From Mycobacterium colombiense (GTDB lineage: Bacteria; Actinomycetota; Actinomycetes; Mycobacteriales; Mycobacteriaceae): a stretch of 64,000 nt of DNA. Below are positions 18,784-27,034 of this stretch, one piece after another. The notes below the pieces were generated by a model that saw nothing but the letters and a program-made list of their open reading frames with translations, was not told the origin of the DNA and did not search any database. Numbering within the stretch: the first letter of the stretch is position 1; every line of letters begins with the position of its first letter. The stretch lies in NCBI RefSeq assembly GCF_001672755.1, contig NZ_LZKI01000076.1, positions 1 to 64,000 of the forward strand, written 5' to 3'. The translations under genes and the position numbers were made by a program.

Positions 18784-19607
18784 CGGTGCGTCTTCAGGTA
18801 TTCGCGCGTTGCGTCATAGGCGAGTTCGGCGCGTCCCTCGATCCGGCGGGTGTCGCGGTAGCGCAGGTTCGACCACGTCGCGGGGGGCCGCTGCGGCAAG
18901 CCGGTCGGGAGCACGTGGACCGTCACTTCCGAACCTACCCGTTCGAGATCGCTCAGAAAGCGATGACGCCGTGAGATCTCGAAGGCGACGAAAGCGACCT
19001 CCCACAAGAACCGCGGTGCGGCGAGATCCTCCTCCAAGCGCCCCACGTGCAGTACCCACACGGTGTCAGCGCCGCGAGCGACCGCCCTACCCAGCGGGAT
19101 GCTGTTCACCAGACCGCCGTCGAGAAAGTGCTCGTCGCCGATGCGGACCGGGGGGAAGACGCCGGGCAGCGCGCACGACGCGAGCACCGGCTCGACCAAT
19201 TCCCCGCTGTCGAACCAGTGCTCACGGGCACGCTCGACACTGGCCGCCACGCACTCGAACGGCACGGCGAGATCCTCGAATGTCCGCGCCGGGAGGCGTT
19301 CCTCCAGCATCCGGCGTAGGGCGCCATTGCCATGCAGCGCCGTTCTGCGGCTTACCAGGCCGGCAAGCCGACCCACCAGCGAACCGCCGAACATGTCGGT
19401 GCGGCCCAGCGCCTCCCACATCTCCAACAACCGTTGGACACCCTCAGGGGTTGGGTCAGCGGCGATGGCCGCACCGTTGATCGCGCCAACGGATGTGCCG
19501 CACACCAACTCTGGCTGCACTCCCGCCTCCAGTAGCGCGCGCGCCATGCCGACTTCGGCGGCGCCAAGCATGCCGCCCCCGCCGAGCACGAAGGCGTGGA
19601 ACGTCAT
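18780..19607 (-). CDS. patatin-like phospholipase
   Basis: A 275-residue patatin-family lipid acyl hydrolase with a Ser-Asp dyad. It starts MTFHAFVLGGGGMLGAAEVG (oxyanion glycine loop); the nucleophile elbow GTSVGAING (GxSxG) is near residue 40; the catalytic aspartate is in HFLDGGLVNS (DGG) near residue 160. An ATG at 19742 overlaps the YihY stop (ATGA) and would add 45 residues with no family resemblance; that coupling start is possible but I prefer 19607. It lies between the YihY-type and acyltransferase genes. No signal peptide is present, so it acts from the cytosolic side unless exported otherwise. Confidence 0.87.
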   Translation of the reverse strand: MTFHAFVLGGGGMLGAAEVGMARALLEAGVQPELVCGTSVGAINGAAIAADPTPEGVQRLLEMWEALGRTDMFGGSLVGRLAGLVSRRTALHGNGALRRMLEERLPARTFEDLAVPFECVAASVERAREHWFDSGELVEPVLASCALPGVFPPVRIGDEHFLDGGLVNSIPLGRAVARGADTVWVLHVGRLEEDLAAPRFLWEVAFVAFEISRRHRFLSDLERVGSEVTVHVLPTGLPQRPPATWSNLRYRDTRRIEGRAELAYDATREYLKTHR

Positions 19608-19738
19608 CCAGCATGTATACCCCGTCAACCGCTGCGCACTCCGCCGTGATTTCCTGGCCGGGCGGGCTCGGCAGAGCCACTCGCGCGCGAGACGGGCTGA
19701 TGCCGAAATCACCTGGCCTTCAAAGAGTATTGAGTGAC

Positions 19739-20746
19739 TCATTGCTGCCTGGCATCCGACTTTGTCTTGTACGCGATCCGTAGCCGTTGTTCGGGTCGCT
19801 GGGTTTCAGCCCGCAGGGCGTCTGTGTAGTAGGTCTTATCGGCCTCGGTGAGGGGAGGCTGGACGATGCTTCGGGGCCACAGGCGTCGCGCGCGAACCGC
19901 ATCGATCTCCATCGCGTAAACGATGACGGTTGCCTGAAGCGCGAGCCAGGCCAGGAGCCCCAACACAACGCCGAACATCCCGGCGACGGCCTGAGCGTGA
20001 CGAAGTTGGTGGGTGACGATGATCCCGGCCGCGGTCAGTAGGACCTGCCATCCCAATGCACTGATCAGAGCGCCCAACATCATTGAGCGGGTCGACACCT
20101 GTTCGGCCGCCGCAACTCGGAAGAGGATGAGGAAGAAGCCGAACCCCAGGGCCGTCCCGACGCCGATGCTGACGATTCGCGCCGGTAGGCCACCAAAACC
20201 CAGCGACGCTGCGATCCCCGCGGCGGTGCTGGCAGCACCGGTGACTCCGACGATGAGACCCAGCAGCAACAGCAGCCCGACGGTCCTCGCATAGCGAGGG
20301 AAGAAGCCGGGCCGGTCGGCTTTGGGCACGGCCCACACGGTGTTGAGCGTCTTCTGCAAGGCGTGGGCGAACCCCCGGCCTCCAATCAGGGCCCCCCCGA
20401 TCCCGATAACCAAGGACGGCAATGTGCCGCTGAGATGTTCGACTCCGAGCTGATCGTGGATCTGGCCGCCGATGATGGGAAATTCGGCGAGCGCCGAACT
20501 CACGGCCTTCTGATGTAACCCGGGGTGGCTGCGTAGCGCCACTCCGAGCACAGCGCTGAACGCCAACAGAAGCGGAAACGTCGCAAGGAAGGAGTTGTAA
20601 GCCAGCAGGGAAACGAGATTCCCGGCTTCGTCGTCGCCGAATTTCTTGATCACCGCGATCGGGAACCCGGCGACGTTGTGCCGCTGCTGCCAGTTGTCAA
20701 ACCCACGAACGATCCGCTCGGCCGGATTTGTTGCGGTATCGCCCAT
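19739..20746 (-). CDS. YihY/BrkB family inner-membrane protein
   Basis: A 335-residue polytopic membrane protein of the YihY/virulence factor BrkB family (once misnamed RNase BN). The family start is visible as KKFGDDEAGNLVSLLAYNSFLATFPLLLAF, followed by GRGFAHALQKTLNTVWAVP and about six transmembrane helices; the C-terminal ~55 residues are polar. Function is unknown; it has been proposed to be a transporter. It is first in a coupled operon with patatin and acyltransferase genes and has a good ribosome site (GAAGGA) at 20751-20756. Confidence 0.88.
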   Translation of the reverse strand: MGDTATNPAERIVRGFDNWQQRHNVAGFPIAVIKKFGDDEAGNLVSLLAYNSFLATFPLLLAFSAVLGVALRSHPGLHQKAVSSALAEFPIIGGQIHDQLGVEHLSGTLPSLVIGIGGALIGGRGFAHALQKTLNTVWAVPKADRPGFFPRYARTVGLLLLLGLIVGVTGAASTAAGIAASLGFGGLPARIVSIGVGTALGFGFFLILFRVAAAEQVSTRSMMLGALISALGWQVLLTAAGIIVTHQLRHAQAVAGMFGVVLGLLAWLALQATVIVYAMEIDAVRARRLWPRSIVQPPLTEADKTYYTDALRAETQRPEQRLRIAYKTKSDARQQ

Positions 20747-20786
20747 CGTTCATCCTTCGCCGTCCCCGCCCCCCTTTCGCAGTTGG

Positions 20787-20792
20787 ATACCC
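20787..20792 (-). promoter_or_regulatory. possible SigF-type -10 upstream of the YihY operon
   Basis: GGGTAT on the minus strand, 41 bases upstream of the YihY start. The best upstream -35 candidate, GTTG, is 19 bases away, too far for a canonical SigF site (15-17). This is a weak match listed because three other sites in the same island are better. Confidence 0.2.
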
Positions 20793-20879
20793 GAGAACCC
20801 AACGCTTGCACCAACTATGAGCCGCTCGTTGGGGCTGCGGGCCGAATCCAGATTGGGGTCGATTGCCTGGTAGACAGTT

Positions 20880-20903
20880 GTTAAATAGCGCTCGCGGCGG
20901 GTA
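20880..20903 (+). promoter_or_regulatory. SigF-like promoter of the small membrane protein gene
   Basis: GTTA, 15-base spacer, GGGTA on the plus strand, ending 26 bases before the ATG of the small membrane protein. The mycobacterial SigF consensus is GTTT-N15-17-GGGTAT, so this is one mismatch in the -35 and C instead of T at the last -10 base. The match is by eye only. Confidence 0.4.
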
Positions 20904-20929
20904 CCCGTTCCCAGGTAAGGAGAGTCAAC

Positions 20930-21136
20930 ATGCGAGTGTTGAATGGATTACTGGGGACGGTGTTAGGCATCCTCACGGCTGTGCTCGGTGTGGTGTTAGG
21001 GATCCTCGCGGCGGTAGTCTGGCTGGTCGGCCTGGTGCTGTGCGTGACAGTCCTTCTGATTCCGCTCGGGATACCGGTCATGAAGCTCGGCGGCCGCCTC
21101 TTTGCCCTCGCCGGTAATCTGATGCATACCCCGTAA
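20930..21136 (+). CDS. small glycine-rich membrane protein (68 aa)
   Basis: A 68-residue, almost wholly hydrophobic protein with a strong ribosome site (AAGGAG, 20918-20923). Two helices are likely: LLGTVLGILTAVLGVVLGIL, with small residues spaced like a glycine zipper, and VVWLVGLVLCVTVLLIPLGIP. The internal VLGILTAVLGVVLGILAAV is quasi-repeated (LG-x-LTAV / LG-x-LAAV). Family unknown to me; similar small proteins occur in mycobacteria. It lies between the YihY operon and the gas vesicle cluster and has a SigF-like promoter, so it may be a stress membrane protein. Confidence 0.7.
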   Translation: MRVLNGLLGTVLGILTAVLGVVLGILAAVVWLVGLVLCVTVLLIPLGIPVMKLGGRLFALAGNLMHTP

Positions 21137-22375
21137 TATCGCGCACGGGAACGCGTTTGCGTCGTTAGCACGCGCGCGCATCCGATTCTGCGACGCAGTT
21201 CCGCCTCGCCCCTGCCGCCCGACCGGCTAGCCAGCGGGGCGGCCGGCTCCCCTGCGGTCCCCCGCCCCGACCCTCCAGCCGATTGGAAGGCAACTGTCCG
21301 GTGCGGGGCATCTAGCCCCGAATGCGTTTGCTCGTCAGCTCGGCTGATCGCGGGTCAATCGGCTCTCCCCGAAATGTTTAAGGTTGTGCGGCAGGCCGAT
21401 TCAACGCGATTGCCACTTCCATAGCCGGCGCCGGCTCGAAGTAGCTAAGAGAGAAATCAGAACGGCAGCGGTGTCGTCTGTTGCAAGCCGCCCGCAAATA
21501 GGCCCCCGCCCGGCCGGGGCGTCACCAGCATTCGCTACGCGAAAAACTCTGGCGCAAGTCAAATTTGAGACATTAGTGACACGGCTGACGTTTTTGCCTG
21601 CCGCAGGTCCTCCGCCCGGTAATGAGCGGGAGCGGTCTTAGTGCTGGAATGGTTCAGTGCTTACGATCGGTACAGCGTCTCGCGAGATACCCTGCGGCCG
21701 AACATGTTTGGGCGCCGCAGCGCGGAATTAGCAAAGGAACTGGAGCTATTCGATCGGCTGCGCTTAATTAAACGCAAGCATAATAGCTCGCCATTCGCTG
21801 TTGGTGGTGCGTCGCGGCCTTCAGGCGACCGGGGAGACCGGTACGCAGAGCCGCCGATGCGGGTCGCGGCGGCCCTATGCTCCGACGGACCTCCGTTGCC
21901 ATCGGCAACCTCACTGCGCCACCTTTCAATTGCGCGCGGCGCGACCCTGGCTGTCAATGGGAGAAATTTGTCGAAGTGCGGCCAAGTTCGAATAAGTAAT
22001 CAAAACTTCAATTAGACGGACATTTAATAGCACTATCACAAAAAGCACAAATTTAGTTATGTAAGGTTATTAGCTACGCTCCCGGATGTGTGCCAACCCC
22101 TCGTGCTGCAATAGCTGAGTGAGGTCATACTACGGCTGAATACGCTGTCCGGCAACCGTATATGGGCTGTCTGGACGGCTGGAGGGGTTGCTGGCCACCA
22201 GCTCGAGCGGGACCGGAAAAAACATCGGCAAAATCCAGGCATTGCGATTAACGCCTCCACGGTCGGGTAGACGCCGGTAAGCATCGGCGGAAAACCTCGG
22301 AAGGGTTCGGGGGTGCTCCCCACAATTTCAAGCCGGATGCAGTCAACAAATGAACCGGCGCAAGGAGAGAACGAC
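21137..22375. other. 1.24-kb gene-free stretch upstream of the gas vesicle operon
   Basis: I find no convincing gene on either strand. A GGGGC-loop-GCCCC hairpin at 21304-21320 could terminate the small membrane protein transcript. The DNA becomes clearly A/T-richer than the rest of the window at about 21960-22080. A TCAAA/TTTGA palindrome lies at 21559-21568. The open frames present (for example 21641-22015) have no recognisable family, ribosome site or codon bias. The right end holds the presumed gas vesicle promoter. It could be regulatory, a remnant of decayed genes, or a transfer scar. Confidence 0.5.
22246..22270 (+). promoter_or_regulatory. candidate SigF-type promoter of the gas vesicle operon
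   Basis: GATT, 15-base spacer, GGGTAG on the plus strand: one mismatch in each box against GTTT-N15-GGGTAT. It ends 105 bases upstream of the first gas vesicle gene. Spacing equals that of the exact site at 27928-27952 on the other side of the operon. Read by eye; needs transcript mapping. Confidence 0.35.
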
Positions 22376-23101
22376 ATGGCGAACGGAGTGAAGGTCGCGC
22401 TGGCGGTCGGAGCCGGATACCTCTTGGGAAGAACCCGCAAGGGTCGACTCGCCCTGATGCTCGCGGCTGCGGGGATAACGGGCAAATTTCCTGCTCGACC
22501 GAGCGACCTCGTGGCGCACGGGCTCAAGTCTCTGGGCGGGTCGGCCGAGTTGGGTCAGTTGGGAGAGCAACTGCGCGGTGACGTGTTGGGAGCCGCCCGG
22601 TCGGCCGCGCTCACGGCCGTGACCCATCAGGTCGATTCGCTCAATGATCGACTGCAAGGGGTCACCTCCGCGGTTGGTGCGGACGAGGTGCTCGACGGTG
22701 TCGGCGGCACTGTCGGCGACACCCTGAATCTGGGTGGTCGACCGCGCCGGACTTCGTCTGACGACGATGAGTATCTCGACGAGGACCTCGATGAGGATGG
22801 GGCCTACGACGAACCGGAGGACGGCGGGGACGAAGAACCGCTCGATGTCGACGAAGTGGACGACGACCTCGATGAGGACGACGACCTCAACGCGACCGAC
22901 ATCGATGAGGACGCGGAGGAGGAGGAAGAGCTCCCGCCACCGGTAACCCGGCGTCGAGCGACTCGTCGGGCCTCCGCACCGCGATCCTCGGTACGGCGCT
23001 CGGCACGAGCGACGTCACCCGAGGAACCGTCCGTCAGGGTGGCGAGTCGCCGACGTACGCCAACAGCGACGAAACGTTCAACCGTGCGACGAGGACGGTG
23101 A
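22376..23101 (+). CDS. gas-vesicle-operon protein with acidic tract and basic tail
   Basis: A 241-residue protein with ribosome site AAGGAGAG at 22362-22369. Residues 1-35 are a small hydrophobic segment with a basic clamp (GAGYLLGRTRKGR), also seen in proteins leading actinobacterial gas vesicle clusters; 36-115 is probably helical; about 125-187 is almost entirely Asp/Glu; 192-241 is Arg/Ser/Thr-rich and basic. It starts the operon and is followed 6 bases later by the SRPBCC gene. It may correspond to the gene called gvpY or gvpT in Streptomyces clusters, but I cannot confirm it. A chaperone or condensate-forming scaffold for vesicle assembly is speculation. Confidence 0.75.
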   Translation: MANGVKVALAVGAGYLLGRTRKGRLALMLAAAGITGKFPARPSDLVAHGLKSLGGSAELGQLGEQLRGDVLGAARSAALTAVTHQVDSLNDRLQGVTSAVGADEVLDGVGGTVGDTLNLGGRPRRTSSDDDEYLDEDLDEDGAYDEPEDGGDEEPLDVDEVDDDLDEDDDLNATDIDEDAEEEEELPPPVTRRRATRRASAPRSSVRRSARATSPEEPSVRVASRRRTPTATKRSTVRRGR

Positions 23102-23107
23102 AAACCA

Positions 23108-24121
23108 ATGACGCACACTGCTAAGGGAGCGACACGGCGGCCGGGCCGCGGTAAGCAAACGGCTGAATCGAAGCCGGCATCGGGACAACTGCAGGCTGCG
23201 CTGCAACAGCTTGCGGGCACATTTACGGATCGGGCGGTTTCCTCGATATCGGGCCGTCTGAGCGGCGCGACGGAACGCCTGACCGATTATGCGCAGAACG
23301 GCGGCGGAAGTGGATTGCTCTCCGCCGTAACGGGTGTCGATGACCTCACATCCCCGGTCAAGACGGCGGTCAAAGCAGGATTGAGCAGTGCCGGCGGGAA
23401 AGTCACCGACACTGTCAAGAACGCTGCCGGGTCACTGTTCGGAGGAAAAGGCAAGGGCGGCAAGAAGTCCAAGATCACCAATATCGTCGAGCACATCGAC
23501 GTCGGTGCCCCCGTTGACCTGGTATACGATCAGTGGACCCAGTTCGCCGACTTTCCGAAGTACATGAAGAAACTGGAACAAGTCGAACAAAAATCCGACG
23601 AGAAGCTGCGGTGGAAGGCGCAAGTCTTTTGGTCGCACCGCAGCTGGGAGTCCACGATCACCGAGCAGGTCCCCAACGAGCGCATCGTGTGGCGGTCGAA
23701 AGGCGACAAGGGCTACCTCGATGGCGCGGTCACATTCCACGAACTCGCGCGAAATCTTACCCGCGTGGTCGTTGTCCTCGAATACCACCCGCAAGGGTTC
23801 TTCGAGAAGACGGGCAATATATGGCGGGCGCAAGGCCGGCGAATCCGACTGGAGCTGAAGAACTTCCAGCGCGAAGTGATGATGCACGCGGTGCTCCACC
23901 CCGACGAAGTCGAAGGATGGCACGGCGAAATCCGCGACGGTGAAGTCGTTGACGACGGACGACGGGACGAAGACGGGCAAACCAGAGCCGCTTCGCGCCC
24001 GAAGCAACAGCGAGCGACCGACCAGAGTCGCACATCGAAACGCACGAGCACCGGTCGTGCGAGCGGGGCGACGAGCTCCGGCCGCCGTCGCGTCGCGGCC
24101 AAAGGGGGGAGACGAGCATGA
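23108..24121 (+). CDS. SRPBCC (cyclase-like) gas-vesicle-operon protein
   Basis: A 337-residue protein. Residues ~1-115 are low-complexity and partly helical; ~118-265 form an SRPBCC/START-like domain ([64 protein letters not shown]); the last ~60 residues are Lys/Arg/Ser/Thr-rich (for example [14 protein letters not shown]). SRPBCC proteins occur in Streptomyces gas vesicle clusters, where one is called gvpZ, I believe. The start follows the acidic protein by 6 bases and its stop overlaps the gvpA start by 4. The SRPBCC pocket could hold a hydrophobic GvpA segment, by analogy only. Confidence 0.8.
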   Translation: MTHTAKGATRRPGRGKQTAESKPASGQLQAALQQLAGTFTDRAVSSISGRLSGATERLTDYAQNGGGSGLLSAVTGVDDLTSPVKTAVKAGLSSAGGKVTDTVKNAAGSLFGGKGKGGKKSKITNIVEHIDVGAPVDLVYDQWTQFADFPKYMKKLEQVEQKSDEKLRWKAQVFWSHRSWESTITEQVPNERIVWRSKGDKGYLDGAVTFHELARNLTRVVVVLEYHPQGFFEKTGNIWRAQGRRIRLELKNFQREVMMHAVLHPDEVEGWHGEIRDGEVVDDGRRDEDGQTRAASRPKQQRATDQSRTSKRTSTGRASGATSSGRRRVAAKGGRRA

Positions 24122-24528
24122 CTACCGCGATCCAGCCCGCCGGCGGCGGCAACGGCGCCGGTGGACCGAGTTCAAGCAGCCTGGCCGACGTGATGGACAC
24201 CATTCTCGATAAGGGTCTGGTCATCGACGCCTACGTCCGCGTCTCACTCGTGGGTATCGAGTTGCTGACCATCGACGCACGCGTCGTCGTCGCGAGCGTG
24301 GACACCTATCTGCGGTTCGCCGAGGCGGTCAACCGGCTCGACATCGCCCAAGACGATCCCAAAGCGGGCCTGCCCGAACTGGTGGACGATGTCACGTCTG
24401 GAGCCACCAAGAGCAAGACAGAAGGTGTGCTCGAGGCCGCGAGCGAAAAGCTCGGGGGTCTGCTCAACCAAGACAAGCCGCAGCGGCAGAAAGCGACTCG
24501 GGTCCGTAGCCAGCGGGAGGACCGATGA
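24118..24528 (+). CDS. gvpA: gas vesicle structural protein GvpA, with extended C-terminus
   Basis: A 136-residue GvpA-family protein, the main shell subunit. The core at residues ~20-70 is canonical: [40 protein letters not shown] and [14 protein letters not shown]. Typical GvpA is 70-75 residues; here a polar ~65-residue tail follows (ending [12 protein letters not shown]). Of the three GvpA-like genes in the operon this is closest to the shell protein. The start overlaps the SRPBCC gene and the stop overlaps gvpF, each by 4 bases (ATGA). Confidence 0.88.
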   Translation: MTTAIQPAGGGNGAGGPSSSSLADVMDTILDKGLVIDAYVRVSLVGIELLTIDARVVVASVDTYLRFAEAVNRLDIAQDDPKAGLPELVDDVTSGATKSKTEGVLEAASEKLGGLLNQDKPQRQKATRVRSQREDR

Positions 24529-25292
24529 CCACCTCACAAGCCGACAGTGCGGTATACGTGTACGGGATCGTGCCGGGCGACGTCGAAGTCGAGAAATCGG
24601 CTCAGGGCGTCTGTGATCCGCCTGCGCCGGTCGAGGTCGTCCACGAAGGCGATATCGCGGCTCTTGTCAGCGTCATTCCCACCGATTGCGCGCTTGGCAC
24701 CCCCGAAGATCTGCAAGCCCACGCAAAGCTGCTGGACGACACGGCGGGCGTCGCGCCCGTCCTGCCGCTGCGGTTCGGTGCGGTGATGACGGACCAGGAC
24801 GCGGTCGCAGAAGAGCTCCTGCGCGAACATCATGACGAATTCGCGCAAGCGCTCGAAGCCCTTGAGGGTCAGGCGGAATACATCGTCAAGGGCCGCTACG
24901 ACGAACGAGAGTTTCTCACCCGGCTGCTATCGGAGAGCGACGAGGCGCGGCAGCTGGCCGACGACATACGCGACAAGTCCGAAGACGCGTCCCGGAATTC
25001 ACGGATCGCGCTGGGCGAGCTCATCGCGAATGCCATTGAGGCGATGCGCAATGCGGACACCAACACGGTGGTCGACGAGGTCGAGGGAATCGCCAGCCAG
25101 GTCAACCCTCGCGAACCTACGCACGAGTGGGATGCGGCGCAGGTCGCGGTTCTCTGCGAAATCGAACGCCAAGCCGAGCTGGAAGACGTCGTAGCTCGGA
25201 TGAACGAGAATGGCGGTGGGCTGATGAAGTTGCGATTGCTCGGTCCGGTCGCGGCCTACGACTTCGTCGTCACGGCCAAAGCGGCGGGCTGA
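24525..25292 (+). CDS. gvpF: gas vesicle protein GvpF/GvpL (first copy)
   Basis: A 255-residue GvpL/GvpF-family protein, an accessory factor that binds GvpA and is needed for vesicle nucleation. The N-terminal domain begins [10 protein letters not shown] and has [16 protein letters not shown] near residue 82; the C-terminal ferredoxin-like part ends with [19 protein letters not shown]. Coupled to gvpA upstream (4-base overlap) and followed 3 bases later by gvpG. F is chosen over L because it directly follows gvpA as in Streptomyces; the two copies could be interchanged. Confidence 0.88.
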   Translation: MTTSQADSAVYVYGIVPGDVEVEKSAQGVCDPPAPVEVVHEGDIAALVSVIPTDCALGTPEDLQAHAKLLDDTAGVAPVLPLRFGAVMTDQDAVAEELLREHHDEFAQALEALEGQAEYIVKGRYDEREFLTRLLSESDEARQLADDIRDKSEDASRNSRIALGELIANAIEAMRNADTNTVVDEVEGIASQVNPREPTHEWDAAQVAVLCEIERQAELEDVVARMNENGGGLMKLRLLGPVAAYDFVVTAKAAG

Positions 25293-25295
25293 GCG

Positions 25296-25553
25296 ATGGG
25301 GCTCTTCACCGGGCTCGTGCTGCTGCCGCTGGCTCCGGTCCGCGGGGTGGTGAAGGTTGCCGAAGTCATTCAGCGGCAGGTGGAACAGGAACTGCACAAC
25401 CCCGCGCGCACGCGCCGGCAACTGGAAGAACTGCAAGAAGCGCGCGAGCGTGGCGATATTTCGCCCGACGAGGAAACCAAGCTGCAAAAGCAGGTCCTGC
25501 AGACGAGAGTCAAGCCGGGGACCCCCGAGCCCCCACCTCCTGAGGAGGACTGA
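25296..25553 (+). CDS. gvpG: gas vesicle protein GvpG
   Basis: An 85-residue GvpG. The family N-terminus is clear: MGLFTGLVLLPLAPVRGVVK, then a helical coiled-coil-like stretch with ARTRRQLEELQEARERGDIS and a Pro-rich acidic end. GvpG is a small accessory protein required for assembly and interacts with GvpF/L in other organisms. It starts 3 bases after gvpF and ends 5 bases before gvpO. Confidence 0.88.
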   Translation: MGLFTGLVLLPLAPVRGVVKVAEVIQRQVEQELHNPARTRRQLEELQEARERGDISPDEETKLQKQVLQTRVKPGTPEPPPPEED

Positions 25554-25558
25554 GAACC

Positions 25559-25885
25559 ATGACGCAGCGCGCCCGGGCACGATCACCGCGCGACCGCGAG
25601 GGCGACGAGCCATCGTTGACGGCGCGTGACGCCGTCGACCTCGCTAGGGAGATCATCGCCGAAATCACCGACGGAGAGCCGATCAGAATCACGTCAGCCG
25701 CACCCACCGACGACGGCGGCTGGGTCGTCGAGGTCGAAATCATCGAGGACAGGCGCATTCCGTCGTCCGCGGACATGTTGGCGCTGTACGAAATCGAGCT
25801 CGATCCCAGCGGAGAAATGCTGGCCTATCAAAGAACTCGACGCTATATGCGCGGCCGGGCGGACAGAGGAGGTACGTCGGAGTGA
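25559..25885 (+). CDS. gvpO: gas vesicle protein GvpO
   Basis: A 108-residue GvpO. A basic N-terminal tail (TQRARARSPRDREGD) precedes the conserved domain LTARDAVDLAREIIAEITDG, GGWVVEVEIIEDRRIPSSAD and LALYEIELDPSGEMLAYQRT, the last being the family signature. GvpO is required for vesicle formation in haloarchaea and is a constant member of actinobacterial clusters. The stop overlaps the next gene's GTG start by 4 bases. Confidence 0.88.
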   Translation: MTQRARARSPRDREGDEPSLTARDAVDLAREIIAEITDGEPIRITSAAPTDDGGWVVEVEIIEDRRIPSSADMLALYEIELDPSGEMLAYQRTRRYMRGRADRGGTSE

Positions 25886-26262
25886 CGATCTCCCCTGGCA
25901 ACGATTTCTCGCCGGTGCAGCAGACGTCGGGCTCGGCGCTGTCCAATCCACAGTCGACCAACCTCGGCGACATCTTGGAGCGGGTGCTGGACACCGGCAT
26001 CGTCATCGCCGGCGACATCCGGGTCAATCTCCTCGACATCGAGCTGCTGACGATCAAGCTGCGTCTTGTGGTGGCGTCTCTGGAGACGGCCAAGGAAGCC
26101 GGAATCAATTGGTGGGAGAACGATCCCTGGCTGACGGGAAAGTCATCGCAATTAGAGCTTGAGAACGAACGGCTGCGCGAACGCATCGAAGAGCTCGAAA
26201 ACGGGAGTGGCCGGCGGCGCGCGGTGGCGGACCGAGCCGCGGAGTACGGGGATGTCGACTGA
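25882..26262 (+). CDS. gvpJ: GvpA-family minor structural protein (GvpJ type)
   Basis: A 126-residue GvpA-family protein starting with a GTG. The core is NLGDILERVLDTGIVIAGDI, RVNLLDIELLTIKLRLVVAS, followed by GINWWENDPWLTG, characteristic of GvpJ/GvpM rather than the shell protein, and a Leu/Glu-rich coiled-coil-like segment (ELENERLRERIEELENG). GvpJ is thought to form the conical tips. It overlaps gvpO by 4 bases and the second GvpF/L gene by 11. Confidence 0.87.
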   Translation: MTISPGNDFSPVQQTSGSALSNPQSTNLGDILERVLDTGIVIAGDIRVNLLDIELLTIKLRLVVASLETAKEAGINWWENDPWLTGKSSQLELENERLRERIEELENGSGRRRAVADRAAEYGDVD

Positions 26263-27034
26263 AGGTGTCTGGGCATATGCGGTCGTCCGCGCCGAAACGG
26301 CGGAGCAGGGCTTCGCCGGCTTTCACGGCGTCGCGGGTGAACCCGTACGGGCGGTGCGAGGTACCGGTCTAACAGCCGTCGTGGGGACCGTCGGGCTTGG
26401 TGAATTCGGTGAGGAACCGTTGCGCCGGAATCTCGAGGACTTGGACTGGTTGGCCGCAACGGCACGTGCTCACGACGCTGTCATCTCTGCGATCGCACGA
26501 CGCGGTCCGGTTGTTCCGATGCGGATGGCCACGGTGTTCCTCGACGACAATCGGGTTCGCGAGCTGCTGGAAGCCAGGCGTGACGAGTTCGTTGCCGGAT
26601 TGGATCGGGTCACCTCACGGGAAGAGCTCGGTGTCAAAGCGTATGCCGACGCCAAAGTACTCACCGGCGAGAACGAACCGGGTGATCGTCCGGGTGAAAA
26701 GCTCTCGGGCACAGCGTATTTGATGCGGCGGCGGCGTGCACTCGCCTCCCAGGACGATGCGTTTCGCCTGGCGGCCGAACATGCCGGACGCATTCATGCC
26801 GGGCTGTTGAAGCACGCAGTCGACGGAAAACGCAGGCCTGCAAGCGATCACCGCCTTTCTGGAAGAGAGGGCTGGACGGTGCTCAACGGTACGTACCTGG
26901 TTGAAAGAGGTGAGGTCGACGCATTCAGAGCGGCGGTCGCCGCGATGGACCGGAACACCCCGGGCATCGAACTGGAGATCACCGGGCCCTGGCCGCCGTA
27001 TTCGTTTGCCGGCGATGTGGGCGGCTATGCCTGA
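26252..27034 (+). CDS. gvpL: gas vesicle protein GvpL/GvpF (second copy)
   Basis: A 260-residue GvpF/L-family protein, divergent from the first copy. It begins MSTEGVWAYAVVRAE, has GPVVPMRMATVFLDDNRV near residue 85 and the C-terminal signature GIELEITGPWPPYSFAG. The ATG at 26252 overlaps gvpJ by 11 bases; the open frame further upstream runs over gvpJ and lacks family sequence. Two GvpF/L genes are normal in actinobacterial clusters, where the second is called gvpL. Confidence 0.87.
   Translation: MSTEGVWAYAVVRAETAEQGFAGFHGVAGEPVRAVRGTGLTAVVGTVGLGEFGEEPLRRNLEDLDWLAATARAHDAVISAIARRGPVVPMRMATVFLDDNRVRELLEARRDEFVAGLDRVTSREELGVKAYADAKVLTGENEPGDRPGEKLSGTAYLMRRRRALASQDDAFRLAAEHAGRIHAGLLKHAVDGKRRPASDHRLSGREGWTVLNGTYLVERGEVDAFRAAVAAMDRNTPGIELEITGPWPPYSFAGDVGGYA

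Noticed and set aside
19608..19742. 45-residue N-terminal extension of the patatin from the coupling ATG at 19742
   Set aside because: The extension has no patatin resemblance; the family's usual start is just before the oxyanion loop, although the 4-base overlap with YihY leaves it possible.
20761..20792. Canonical SigF promoter for the YihY operon
   Set aside because: -10 GGGTAT is good but the only GTTG -35 candidate has a 19-base spacer; kept as a low-confidence site only.
21641..22015. Open frame of 124 codons in the gene-free stretch
   Set aside because: No ribosome site, signal or family; composition does not look coding.
22057..22527. Minus-strand open frame of 156 codons overlapping the first gas vesicle gene
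   Set aside because: Overlaps the coding start of the first gas vesicle gene antisense and has no family resemblance.
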